DNA of 64,000 bases from CAVPDE01 sp963702565. Its GTDB lineage: Bacteria > Desulfobacterota > DSM-4660 > Desulfatiglandales > HGW-15. This document shows, one piece after another, positions 17,658 to 26,319 of the stretch (the stretch's first letter is position 1; the number at the start of each line of letters is the position of its first letter). The position numbers were made by a program, and so were the translations under genes. The DNA lies in the NCBI GenBank assembly GCA_963702565.1, contig CAVPDE010000016.1, positions 62,001 to 126,000 on the forward strand. The letters run 5' to 3'. The notes below the pieces were generated by a model. The model was not told where the DNA came from and ran no database searches. It was given only the letters and a program-made list of their open reading frames with translations.

Positions 17658-19073
17658 TTGAAGAGCAAAGCCGTCAACAAAGAAGACCTGTTTCGTGACC
17701 TCCCTCCCGAATGGCCGCAGGAGATCCTTCCACTCATTCGTGAACAGGTCGGCGCAAGCAAGCGTAAAGTCGTTGTCCTGGATGATGACCCCACGGGCAC
17801 CCAAACCGTTCACAACACTCCTGTGCTCACCGAATGGTCTGTCGAAGCGCTCGAGTCTGAGCTCCAAAAGGACTTCCCTGCCTTTTACATTCTTACCAAC
17901 TCCAGAAGCCTGACCCTCCCCGCAGCCCGGTCTTTAAATATGGACATAGGACGCAACCTTGTCGAGGCAGGAAAAAAAGCCAAACGCAATTTCGTCGTTG
18001 TTAGCCGCAGCGACTCGACCCTGCGAGGTCATTTCCCTGGTGAGGTAGAAGCCCTGGCTTCTGGCTTGGAAGAAAACTTCGACGGGTGGATCATCCTCCC
18101 TTTTTTTCTCGAAGGAGGCCGTTATACCGTCGGAGACACCCACTATGTGGAGGAAGGGGGATGGCTTGTTCCGTCGGCTGAGACGGAGTTTGCCCGGGAC
18201 AGCGTTTTTGGGTACAGGTCCTCCAACCTGCGCGACTGGGTAGAAGAGAAAACAGGGGGACGCATTTCATCCGAAGACGTACTCTCTATCTCCGTCGAGG
18301 ATCTTCGAATGGAAGGCCCGCCGGGAATCACGGAACGGTTGTCAAGCCTTCGAAGATCAAAGATATGCGTGGTGAACGCGGCCGGCTACAGAGATGTTGA
18401 GGTTTTCGTCAAAGGCCTGCTGGATACCGAAGCTCAAGGCCGCCGATTTCTTTATCGAAGCGCAGCGTCTTTTGTCCGCGTGCGGGCCGGCATCTCTCCT
18501 CGCCCACTTCTCTCCTCCTCTGATTTAGACTTGCCGAAACAGGGAGGCGGGCTGACCCTCGTGGGCTCTTATGTGCCGAAGACGACGCGGCAGCTGCAGA
18601 AGCTTCTCGCTCTTCCCCATATGGAAGGCATAGAGATGGATGTGGAAGAGCTTCTGGTTGGAGACCGAAGCAGGGCTGAAATAGAGCGTGTTCGTCGGAC
18701 CGCGGAAAGTTTGCTTCAAAGCGAGAAAGAAGTCGTCATCTACACAAGTCGGAAACTGATGACGGCCGGCCATGCCGAAGGCGATCTTTCCATTGGGAGT
18801 CGAGTGTCTGAGGCATTGATCACAACGCTCCAGCGCATCGATGCAAAGCTGCGCTACCTGATCGCCAAAGGCGGCATCACGGCAAGCGACGTCGCAACAA
18901 AAGGTCTGAATGTCAGGAGGGCTTTGGTGCTCGGACAAATCCTGCCGGGTGTGCCCGTGTGGCGACTGGGCCCCGAGAGCAAGCACGCAGGCATTCCCTA
19001 CGTTGTCTTTCCCGGCAACGTGGGCGGCGACGACGCCCTGGCAGAGACCGTGCAAACCCTCCGCCCTAGATAG
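17658..19073 (+). CDS. Four-carbon acid sugar kinase family protein (DUF1537)
   Basis: ATP-dependent kinase family that phosphorylates acid sugars such as threonate and erythronate. The N-terminal substrate domain begins VVVLDDDPTGTQTVHNTPV near residue 37, with SRSDSTLRGHFPGE near 115. The C-terminal nucleotide domain includes YTSRKL near 365, KGGITASDVATKGL near 405 and FPGNVGG near 450. 471 residues, typical. The start appears to be TTG at 17658 with a poor ribosome site. With TctCBA and the isomerase it supports a sugar-acid catabolic pathway, but no PdxA2-type dehydrogenase is nearby. Confidence 0.9.
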   Translation: MKSKAVNKEDLFRDLPPEWPQEILPLIREQVGASKRKVVVLDDDPTGTQTVHNTPVLTEWSVEALESELQKDFPAFYILTNSRSLTLPAARSLNMDIGRNLVEAGKKAKRNFVVVSRSDSTLRGHFPGEVEALASGLEENFDGWIILPFFLEGGRYTVGDTHYVEEGGWLVPSAETEFARDSVFGYRSSNLRDWVEEKTGGRISSEDVLSISVEDLRMEGPPGITERLSSLRRSKICVVNAAGYRDVEVFVKGLLDTEAQGRRFLYRSAASFVRVRAGISPRPLLSSSDLDLPKQGGGLTLVGSYVPKTTRQLQKLLALPHMEGIEMDVEELLVGDRSRAEIERVRRTAESLLQSEKEVVIYTSRKLMTAGHAEGDLSIGSRVSEALITTLQRIDAKLRYLIAKGGITASDVATKGLNVRRALVLGQILPGVPVWRLGPESKHAGIPYVVFPGNVGGDDALAETVQTLRPR

Positions 19074-19083
19074 AATGGAAAAA

Positions 19084-19175
19084 CAGAATATCGAATGTCG
19101 AAGAATGAATTTCGAATGATGAAGTAAAATCTCTTCTGTTTTTGCCTTCGACATTCGTCATTCGACATTCTGCTG
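19084..19175. repeat. CGAATGTCGAA/TTCGACATTCG dyad repeat, copy 1
   Basis: The left arm 19084-19125 and the right arm 19145-19175 are iterated reverse complements (TCGAATGTCGAAGAATGAAT and TTCGACATTCGTCATTCGAC). It lies between two convergent genes and encodes the last three residues and the stop of the SBF-like transporter. The second family member is at 50445-50540. Confidence 0.75.
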
Positions 19176-20153
19176 TTCTCTTTTGAATTTCTTTCCAAAT
19201 CCTGATTTCAGCTTTCCCACGAGGTATCCGTCCATCATCAGGTGAATGAAGTGATGGAACACGCAGAAGGCCAGGGCCAAGCCGAACTGGGGGAAAAGTT
19301 TTACCTGGAAAAGAACTGAAAGGGGCAAGGTCTTCTGGCCTCCCATGAAAAGGATGCTCTCCAGCCGGCCCCGCGGGATGCGGAAAAGACGTATCGCCAG
19401 GAACCCTGCGACAAGAAGAACTGCATGAAAGACAAAGGAGAGGACAAGGATAACAATTAGCTGCGCCCCGCCGCTCAGGACAGTATGTTTTGCCTCTGAA
19501 AGCCCCATCCACACCATGCTCAGGATCAGGCACTGATTGAACACGGGGATGCCCCGCTGAAGCGAGGTCAGGAGGGGGCCTTTCTTCGGCCTCAGAAAAA
19601 GCCCGAGAAGCAGGGGCAGGAGCACGAGGAGACCCAACTGGATCATCATTCGCGCTTTGTCGATAGGAACGGATTCGACGGTTTGGAGGAGCAGCGCAAG
19701 GGAAAAAGGAATCGTCACGATGCTCAGAACGTTCGCGAGCACCGTGATCAGCAGTGCGTGGGCGATGTTGCCACCTGCTGCGCCCGTCATCACCACACCG
19801 CTGCTCATGGTGGTGGGCATCACTGAAACGAGAAACAGCCCGATTCTCACCGCCGGGTCAAGGGGAAGCGATCCGATGATGTAAGCCGCCGAGGGTGCGA
19901 CCGCAAAGATGATCACCAGGGCAATCACCGCTCCCCTGATATCCCGCAGCCCCGCCCGGATCTCCTCCCTTTTGAGAATAAGGCCGGAGCACAAGAAAAC
20001 TGTGCAGATGACCGCATCCGCTCCGTTGCGGGCCTTGAACCATTTCCCCATGCCTTCGATGGTCCCGGTGACATCGATCAGAGTGACCGCGCAGATGCCC
20101 GCCAGTGCAATAATAAACCAGTTCTGCTTGATGAGACGCATGAACGTCAACAT
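19158..20153 (-). CDS. SBF-like (bile acid:sodium symporter fold) transporter
   Basis: 331-residue inner-membrane protein with about nine to ten helices. The MPTTMSSGVVMTGAAGGNIA segment near residues 120-140 is the conserved crossover motif of the SBF-like/YfeH branch. The second repeat contains LGLFLRPKKGP near 200. The substrate is unknown. The last residues (NVE) come from the repeat at 19145-19175, so the gene end has probably been remodelled by repeat insertion. Confidence 0.85.
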   Translation of the reverse strand: MLTFMRLIKQNWFIIALAGICAVTLIDVTGTIEGMGKWFKARNGADAVICTVFLCSGLILKREEIRAGLRDIRGAVIALVIIFAVAPSAAYIIGSLPLDPAVRIGLFLVSVMPTTMSSGVVMTGAAGGNIAHALLITVLANVLSIVTIPFSLALLLQTVESVPIDKARMMIQLGLLVLLPLLLGLFLRPKKGPLLTSLQRGIPVFNQCLILSMVWMGLSEAKHTVLSGGAQLIVILVLSFVFHAVLLVAGFLAIRLFRIPRGRLESILFMGGQKTLPLSVLFQVKLFPQFGLALAFCVFHHFIHLMMDGYLVGKLKSGFGKKFKREQQNVE

Positions 20154-20284
20154 TCTCCTTTGGTCTTTCCAAAATATGTTTCAGAAGATCACAAATTTAG
20201 ATGCTTGCAGGCCGAATGTCAAAAGCATCCTCCACCAAGCTCCTAACGCTACTTAAGAAACAGATCTCTGTATGGGCGGGCTTT

Positions 20285-20389
20285 ACTCGCCTGAGGCGAG
20301 TTACTGCCCTCCCGGCGGACGAATTTCCTTCATTCGCTCCAGAGATACCCCGCAGCTTGCTGCGGGGAGCTTCATTCACCAGTGAAGTG
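20285..20389. repeat. Cluster of short hairpins overlapping the crotonase 3-prime end
   Basis: Contains ACTCGCC-TGA-GGCGAGT (20285-20301), a 9-base stem CCCCGCAGC-TT-GCTGCGGGG (20348-20367), and CTTCA…TGAAG just beyond. The last of these encodes the final residues and stop codon of the crotonase gene. A possible composite intergenic repeat; no gene is supported in 20154-20371. Confidence 0.65.
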
Positions 20390-21166
20390 AGGTTTTCTTT
20401 TTTCGAGAAAGGCGCGGGCCGCTTCCTGATGGTCACGTGTTTCTGAAAGAAGCCCCAACTGAGAGGAGATGTAGTCCAGGTGGGATCGGAGATCACTCCT
20501 TTGGGCCTGGTAGACCGCTCTTTTGATCATCCTCGCTGCAAGAGGCGGCTTGTTTGCAATCTCCTTGGCCAGCGACATTGCCTCTTCCATCAACTTCTCA
20601 TGGGGGACAACGCGGTTCACCAGGCCTATGTCGAGAGCCTCCTTTGCACCGATGACCCTTCCAGTGAGAAGAAGCTCCAAGGCTCTTGCGATTCCCACAA
20701 GCCGTGGGAGGAAGTACGCCCCTCCGTCCCCGGGCGCGACTCCCATCATGATGTAGGATTCTGCCATTTTCGCTTTGTCGGAGCACACTCTGAGGTCGCA
20801 CATGATGGCCATGTCCAGGCCGGCGCCCATAGCGACCCCATTGACTGCAGCGATAACGGGTTTATCCGTGTTTTCCAGAGCCAGGACGATCCTGTGAACA
20901 CCCTCCCACAGGAAGTTCTTCATATCCCAAGAGCGAAGTTTCCCCTCCGCCATATCCCGGATATCCCCCCCGGAGCAGAAGGTGTCCCCTTTTCCGGTGA
21001 CGACGATCACCCTGATGTTCTGATCTGTCTGGGATCTCTCGAGGGCCTCCCTCCAGAGCGCGATCATCTCAGGGCTGAAGGCGTTCTTCGCTTCAGGGCG
21101 GTTGAGGATGATTTTGGCTATGTGTTCTTCGGTTTCATACAGAAGGTGCGGTTCTTTCATGGCCAT
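20372..21166 (-). CDS. Enoyl-CoA hydratase/isomerase (crotonase) family protein
   Basis: Crotonase-fold CoA enzyme of 264 residues. The first oxyanion-hole segment is GDTFCSGGDIRDMAEG near 60-75 and the second AAVNGVAMGAGLDMAIMCD near 105-123. The residue equivalent to the second catalytic Glu of enoyl-CoA hydratase appears to be Tyr (AESYIMMGVAPGDGG), and the first is Asp. It may therefore catalyse another crotonase reaction rather than hydration. Start ATG 21166 follows AAGGAAAAGG; the 35-residue upstream extension has no ribosome site. Confidence 0.88.
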   Translation of the reverse strand: MAMKEPHLLYETEEHIAKIILNRPEAKNAFSPEMIALWREALERSQTDQNIRVIVVTGKGDTFCSGGDIRDMAEGKLRSWDMKNFLWEGVHRIVLALENTDKPVIAAVNGVAMGAGLDMAIMCDLRVCSDKAKMAESYIMMGVAPGDGGAYFLPRLVGIARALELLLTGRVIGAKEALDIGLVNRVVPHEKLMEEAMSLAKEIANKPPLAARMIKRAVYQAQRSDLRSHLDYISSQLGLLSETRDHQEAARAFLEKRKPHFTGE

Positions 21167-21371
21167 ATCCTTTTCCTTGCCCGCGGCTGTTCTATCCCGG
21201 AGCGACAGCCATCCACTACACCAAAGACGACAAGAAACCAAGAGGAATTTTGGTCGAACCGCAACGGGCAACCTGCCACCTGCACTGAAAACGGTTTACA
21301 ACACCATTAATCTGTTCTATTCATTCCCACATTGCCTAAGCACCATTTGAAACCTAAGGAGGCTTTCTCTC

Positions 21372-22916
21372 ATGCCCGAAGTAACTAAGCTGGTGCGAGC
21401 GGGACACCTCGTCCCTTCCCATGATCAACCTGTCATTCACGGCGGCGCTGTAGCTGTGGCAGGGGAAAGAATCGAAGCGGTGGGCGCTTATGAAGATCTC
21501 TTGATGCGGTACCCTAAGGCCGAGCGGATCGGCGGCGATCAGTTTCTTCTCATTCCGGGACTGATCAACGGCCACGGCCACGGCCGCGGACTGACGGACT
21601 TTCAACGGGGCGCTTTGGATAACACCCTCGAATCATGGCTTCTGGACACACGGAAATACATCCCCGTCTCCACCTACGACGATATTGCCTACTCTGCCGC
21701 AAGGCTGCTCAAGTCCGGAGTCACCACGGCGATGCACAACCACATCCTCAAGGATCCCGCAGCCTTTCAGCAGGAATTCAAGGAAGGGTTGAAGGCTTAC
21801 AGCGATGCCGGCATGCGGGTCCAGTTCAACCCCGGTGTCCGCAACGATAACCCTTTTGTTTACGGCGACAACAAGGCCTTCCTCGCCGCTTTGCCTGAAA
21901 CCTTGAGGACCCTTCTGACAACCCCTCTCCCCGCCGGGTCTCTTTCTGCGGCGAACTTCGTTGAAGCCGTGAGAGCCCTTTATAAGCAGTATCAAAGTCC
22001 CATGTGCCGGATCGGGTTCGGGCCTCTGGCTCCTCAGTGGTGCACGGACGATCTTCTTCTGGAGGTTCGAAAGGCCGCTGTCGAGCTGAACGCTCCTATT
22101 CACGTTCACGCGGTTCAGTCAATCTTTCAGAAGGTCTATGGCCTCCAGTTCCTGGGAAAGACCCTCATCCAGCATATGAGTGATATCGGGTTCCTCGGCC
22201 GAGGGGTGGTGGTGGGACACTGCGTGTGGCCCACGGAAAAGGACATCGAGCTGCTCGCCAAAACCGGCACAGCCGTGACCCACCATCCTTCCTGCAATCT
22301 CAGGGTGCGAAACGGCGTCTCCCCTGCATATCACATGCTCAAGGCGGGAGTACTGGTCGGTCTTGGTTTGGACGGAAAATCCATCAACGATGACGACGAC
22401 ATGATCCAGGAGATGAAGGTCTGCTACCTTCTGCATCGTCTTCCTTCTCTCGAGCTCGACTCTCCTCACATGAGCGCGAGAGACGTTTTCAAGATGACTA
22501 CGGAGAACAATGCCGCCCTCCTCAGCTTTGGACAGGAGATCGGCCGTCTGGAGCCCGGAAGGCTGGCCGACATGGTGCTTCTGGACTACGATAAGATGTG
22601 TCGTCCTTTTGTCGAACCCTCTAACGATCCCGTTGATGTACTTCTCTACCGGGGGCTGGGGAGCCACGTCCACACAGTCATGGTCAACGGCCGCATCGTG
22701 GTGCAGGCCGGCAAACTTCTGACCCTTGATGAGGAGGCGATTGCTAGCCGCCTTGCAGAGGCCGCGTCCCGGCCTAGAACAGAAAAAGAAGAAGCACTGG
22801 TTCAGGCCATGGATGAATTGAAGCACCACGCGATCCGTTACTACGAAGGCTGGCCCAAGAAGGTCAAAACCGAACCGTACTTCATGATCAACTCACGAAC
22901 AGACGGTCTTTTATGA
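21372..22916 (+). CDS. Amidohydrolase family protein (deaminase-like)
   Basis: Metal-dependent hydrolase of 514 residues, similar in layout to chlorohydrolase/cytosine-deaminase/guanine-deaminase enzymes. Metal ligands: LINGHGHGRG (His 68, His 70), PIHVHAVQS near 240, VVGHCVW near 280, and Asp in GLGLDGKSINDDDD near 335. The beta-sandwich wraps N- and C-terminal segments (GRLEPGRLADMVLLDYDKM near 400). AAGGAGG precedes the ATG. Its TGA overlaps ATG of a decayed second copy (22913), so the pair was once a coupled operon of paralogues. Substrate unknown. Confidence 0.87.
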   Translation: MPEVTKLVRAGHLVPSHDQPVIHGGAVAVAGERIEAVGAYEDLLMRYPKAERIGGDQFLLIPGLINGHGHGRGLTDFQRGALDNTLESWLLDTRKYIPVSTYDDIAYSAARLLKSGVTTAMHNHILKDPAAFQQEFKEGLKAYSDAGMRVQFNPGVRNDNPFVYGDNKAFLAALPETLRTLLTTPLPAGSLSAANFVEAVRALYKQYQSPMCRIGFGPLAPQWCTDDLLLEVRKAAVELNAPIHVHAVQSIFQKVYGLQFLGKTLIQHMSDIGFLGRGVVVGHCVWPTEKDIELLAKTGTAVTHHPSCNLRVRNGVSPAYHMLKAGVLVGLGLDGKSINDDDDMIQEMKVCYLLHRLPSLELDSPHMSARDVFKMTTENNAALLSFGQEIGRLEPGRLADMVLLDYDKMCRPFVEPSNDPVDVLLYRGLGSHVHTVMVNGRIVVQAGKLLTLDEEAIASRLAEAASRPRTEKEEALVQAMDELKHHAIRYYEGWPKKVKTEPYFMINSRTDGLL

Positions 22917-23622
22917 TCCTTGCTCGCTCAGGCGTGATGGTGCCCGCTCATGACGCCTCGGCGTGACCCACCAGCCCTCCTCCAACCTACGGCTGCGATC
23001 GGGTATTGCTCCTGTTTTTCAGATGCTTCAGGTGGGAGTCCGTGTCGGCCTAGGCCTGGATGGGCAAGGCATCAATGACAACGACGACTTCATCCAGGAA
23101 ATGAAGCTTTGCTATCTTCTCCACCGAATCCCCTCTCTTGAACTGGACTCCCCCCACCTCACTGCCCGTCAGGTTTTCAAAATGGCCACGGAAACGAATG
23201 CCTCTCTCCTGGGATTCGGCTCGACAATCGGACGTCTCGAACCGGGCCGGCATGCAGACCTCGTGCTTGTGGACTTCACGAAGATGCGTTTTCCCTACAC
23301 AGACCCTACACACGACCCCATTGAAGTTCTTCTCTACCGAGGATCCAGTCAACATGTTCACACGGTGATGGTGAACGGACGGGTTGTTGTGGAGCATAGC
23401 AAGGTTCTCAGTGTAGGCGAGGACGCTTTAGCTGCGCGTCTCGCTGAGGCCGCATCGCGACCCCGCGCCGAGCAGGAAATAGAGTATAAGCAGGCTATAG
23501 AAGAACTGAGATTTCACATATCGCGCTATTATCGTCATTGGTACGGAAAACTCAATTTTGCCCCTCATTTCGACCTCAACTCCCGAGTGGACGGACCTGC
23601 CGGCCCTGACAGAAGCGAGTGA
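22913..23622 (+). pseudogene. Decayed tandem paralogue of the amidohydrolase (internal deletion)
   Basis: The C-terminal part (from GTG 22963, about 219 residues) matches the last 205 residues of the upstream amidohydrolase almost position for position (THQPSSNLRLRSG, GLGLDGQGINDNDDFIQE, GRLEPGRHADLVLVDF). Upstream, a stub from ATG 22913 reads MILARSGVMVPAHDASA then stops. It corresponds to the first 15-17 residues of the intact gene (RAGHLVPSHDQPV). Roughly residues 17-310, carrying the HxH motif and two other metal histidines, are deleted with a frame change near 22955-22964. Catalytically dead. Confidence 0.85.
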
Positions 23623-23989
23623 GGCTAACGGCGCTGTTCATTACAAGAGTTGCCCACATGCTTTGTTGGGAGAACAAGAAACCTTTCCATGCCGAACTAA
23701 CTTTTTTCTAGAGGGTCTTTCACTAAGCGGTTTTCGTCCACAAAAGAATACTCCGCATTGACATTTATTGTTACCTCCTGACCCCATTCGCAGACTCATG
23801 GTGATGATGCCGATCTCATCACGTTTCCTGAAGTTCCAACTCCCTAGAAATCATAAAGAATTGGTCTCCCGCTGGATTCGCTTCCGGTTCTAAAGCCCAT
23901 TTGGGAACACGGCAGAGAAATTGCAGCCTGTGAAGGCCGAACAAGGGACTGTTTCGGGATAGTCTTTGTTTTCGCTGGAGAGGCACCTC
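23623..23989. other. Intergenic stretch with no recognised feature
   Basis: About 370 bases between the amidohydrolase remnant and the secreted beta-helix protein. Short frames here look non-coding and I see no hairpin or strong promoter. A TTGACA at about 23759 lacks a matching -10. Confidence 0.6.
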
Positions 23990-26047
23990 ATGGTTATGAA
24001 AACAGATCACCTGAAGATTAATAAAGCCATGGAAGGGGCGAGGCGTCGGATATCGTGCCTCCTGTTCTTTATCATGGCACTCGGCTCTCTCACGCAGGTG
24101 GTCCCGGCCCTCGCCGAAATCCTCCCGGCCGATCGTCGCACAACATGGAATCCGGGCCTCAATCCGGTCGGCGGCATTCCCTACCGCACGACGATCTATA
24201 GGACGATCTTGCCGAGCGGTGGGGACGACACGGCGGCGATCCAGAACGCGCTTGACACCTGCCCCGCGAACCAGGTGGTCAAGCTCGGGCCGGGGAATTT
24301 TCGCATCTCGGGCGAAGGGCTTGTGATGAACCGTTCTCACATCACGCTGCGAGGCTCAGGGACGAGCACGCGACTTCTCAAGGACAACGAAGTCAACTGG
24401 TTTCCGGTGATCTGCCTCGGAAACCGTTGGTCTGCTGATAAATTCCTATCCTCCTCGGTGAACCTCGCGGCTAACGGGATCAAGGGAATCAGAACCGTGA
24501 CGCTAGCACGTGCTCCGGTTCCGGTGTTGGCGGCCGGGGAACTCGTTCTTCTCGACCAGTTGACTAACGCGAGTCTGACGGCGTGGAGTCCGGATTCTCC
24601 TCTTGGTGACCCGTCCAGGGGATGGTTTTCCCGATACAACCGTCCTATTTCCCAGGTCATGGAGGTGGAATCTGTCAACGGCTCCTCGGTCACCTTCAGC
24701 ACTCCTCTCCACATTGACTTCCTGACCGCCCATTCGGCGCAGCTTTCCCGTTACGGGGAGGATTGGAGGGGACCGAATCCGGTGTCCGCAACCAAGTGGT
24801 CAGGGGTTGAAGACCTCCATCTCGAAAAGGGAAGTGACGGGAATATATCCTTAAACACATGCGCCTATTGCTGGGTGAGAAACGTGGAAAGTAAACACAC
24901 CATCGGGTCGAGCATTGGCCTGGAGAGTTGCTTTCGATGCGAAGTGCGCGACTCCTACATTCACACCAGCGACGACCCCAATCCGGGCGGCGGCGGTTAT
25001 CTTCTGAGCATCGCCAGGGGCTCGGCCGACAACCTTGTAGAGAACAATGCCGTCTGGAACGCAAACAAGGTGATGGTGATGCGCGCCTCCGGTGGCGGCA
25101 ATGTCATTGCCTACAATTACTTCGAGGACGGTTGGATCAGTTACGCGCCGGGGTGGGTCGAATCCGGTGCAAATGCCAGCCACATGACGACGCCACACTT
25201 CGAGCTCTTTGAGGGAAACCAGGCCTTCAACTTCGACGGTGAAAGCACGTGGGGAAACTCCATTTACATCACCGCACTTCGAAATCACCTCACCAGCAAG
25301 CGTCGATCCATTCCACCACTGCAACTCACCGATGAGGGTTACCGCCGGGCCATCAGCCTGGCCCATGGGCATTGGTGGTATACGTTCATCGGCAACGTGC
25401 TCGGCTACTCTGGAATGAACCCCGCGCCCTTCTCCGGATTCACCTACGAGGTCACCTACCCGTGGGACGATGATCCGGTCGGCATGTGGAAGCTAGGGGT
25501 TGGGAAGGATTGGGGACCTGCTGACCCGAAGGTTCTCTCCACGGTCATCCGGCACGGCAATTACGATTACGTCACTCACAGTGTCAAATGGGATCCCAAT
25601 ATTTCGGACCACACGCTCCCGGCTTCGCTCTATCTGTCGGGCAAACCCGCTTTCTTCGGTTCCTACACTTGGCCCTGGGTCGATCCGACAGGAGCAACCA
25701 AGCTTTACACCCTCCCGGCCAGGGCCCGATTCGATAGCGGGAACCTGAATCCAAGCACCCACCCCCTCACGGTAATAAAGGCAGGCGCGGGGAGCGGCAC
25801 CGTCACCTCCTCGCCTGCCGGAATCGACTGCGGCCCCACCTGCAGCGCTTTCTTCGACACGGGCACCCCCGTCACGCTCACGGCAGCTCCGGCGTACGGA
25901 TCGAGGTTCTCCGGCTGGAGCGGCGCCTGCTCCGGAACCGGCGCGTGTCAGGTCACGATGAGCACGGCCCTGTCCGTCACGGCCACATTCACCCTGCTGC
26001 CGGACCCAGAGCCGCCCGCCAGGCCCAAAGGGTTGAGGTCGGATTAG
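23990..26047 (+). CDS. Secreted right-handed parallel beta-helix protein with C-terminal InlB-like B-repeat
   Basis: 685-residue exported protein. After a long, basic N-terminus the hydrophobic stretch ISCLLFFIMALGSLTQVVPA ends at ALAE (residues about 20-42), a likely signal peptide. The body resembles pectate-lyase-superfamily beta-helices (DDTAAIQNALDTCPANQVV, NRSHITLRGSG, then Asn-rich turns such as NLVENNAVWNANKVMV). The C-terminal 70 residues (HPLTVIKAGAGSGTVTSSPA…FSGWSGACSGTGACQVTMS) match the divergent InlB B-repeat type, with paired cysteines. The ATG at 23990 follows GGAGAGG. Probably binds or cleaves an extracellular glycan; no catalytic residues are assigned. Confidence 0.75.
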   Translation: MVMKTDHLKINKAMEGARRRISCLLFFIMALGSLTQVVPALAEILPADRRTTWNPGLNPVGGIPYRTTIYRTILPSGGDDTAAIQNALDTCPANQVVKLGPGNFRISGEGLVMNRSHITLRGSGTSTRLLKDNEVNWFPVICLGNRWSADKFLSSSVNLAANGIKGIRTVTLARAPVPVLAAGELVLLDQLTNASLTAWSPDSPLGDPSRGWFSRYNRPISQVMEVESVNGSSVTFSTPLHIDFLTAHSAQLSRYGEDWRGPNPVSATKWSGVEDLHLEKGSDGNISLNTCAYCWVRNVESKHTIGSSIGLESCFRCEVRDSYIHTSDDPNPGGGGYLLSIARGSADNLVENNAVWNANKVMVMRASGGGNVIAYNYFEDGWISYAPGWVESGANASHMTTPHFELFEGNQAFNFDGESTWGNSIYITALRNHLTSKRRSIPPLQLTDEGYRRAISLAHGHWWYTFIGNVLGYSGMNPAPFSGFTYEVTYPWDDDPVGMWKLGVGKDWGPADPKVLSTVIRHGNYDYVTHSVKWDPNISDHTLPASLYLSGKPAFFGSYTWPWVDPTGATKLYTLPARARFDSGNLNPSTHPLTVIKAGAGSGTVTSSPAGIDCGPTCSAFFDTGTPVTLTAAPAYGSRFSGWSGACSGTGACQVTMSTALSVTATFTLLPDPEPPARPKGLRSD

Positions 26048-26319
26048 AAAGCATAGTCGGGAAGGAACTGAAGGGAGATGGGGCGATGGAGGTAGCCTGA
26101 ACCTACCACGAACTCGTGCTGTCCTGTTATTGATTTTCGACAATTCTCGGCAGCTTGTCGCGTTTTTTGTAAGCGTTTCAGAGCCCGCAGTGGAGGAGGT
26201 ACAGACTAATCTTCCGAAATGTTTCAACATGTTCAGGGAAAAGAAAACCGGTATAAATCTTGCTTACTTTTGGGGTTGCAAGCTGAAAAAAACTAAATGC
26301 ACCGAAGGAACCGAATGCC

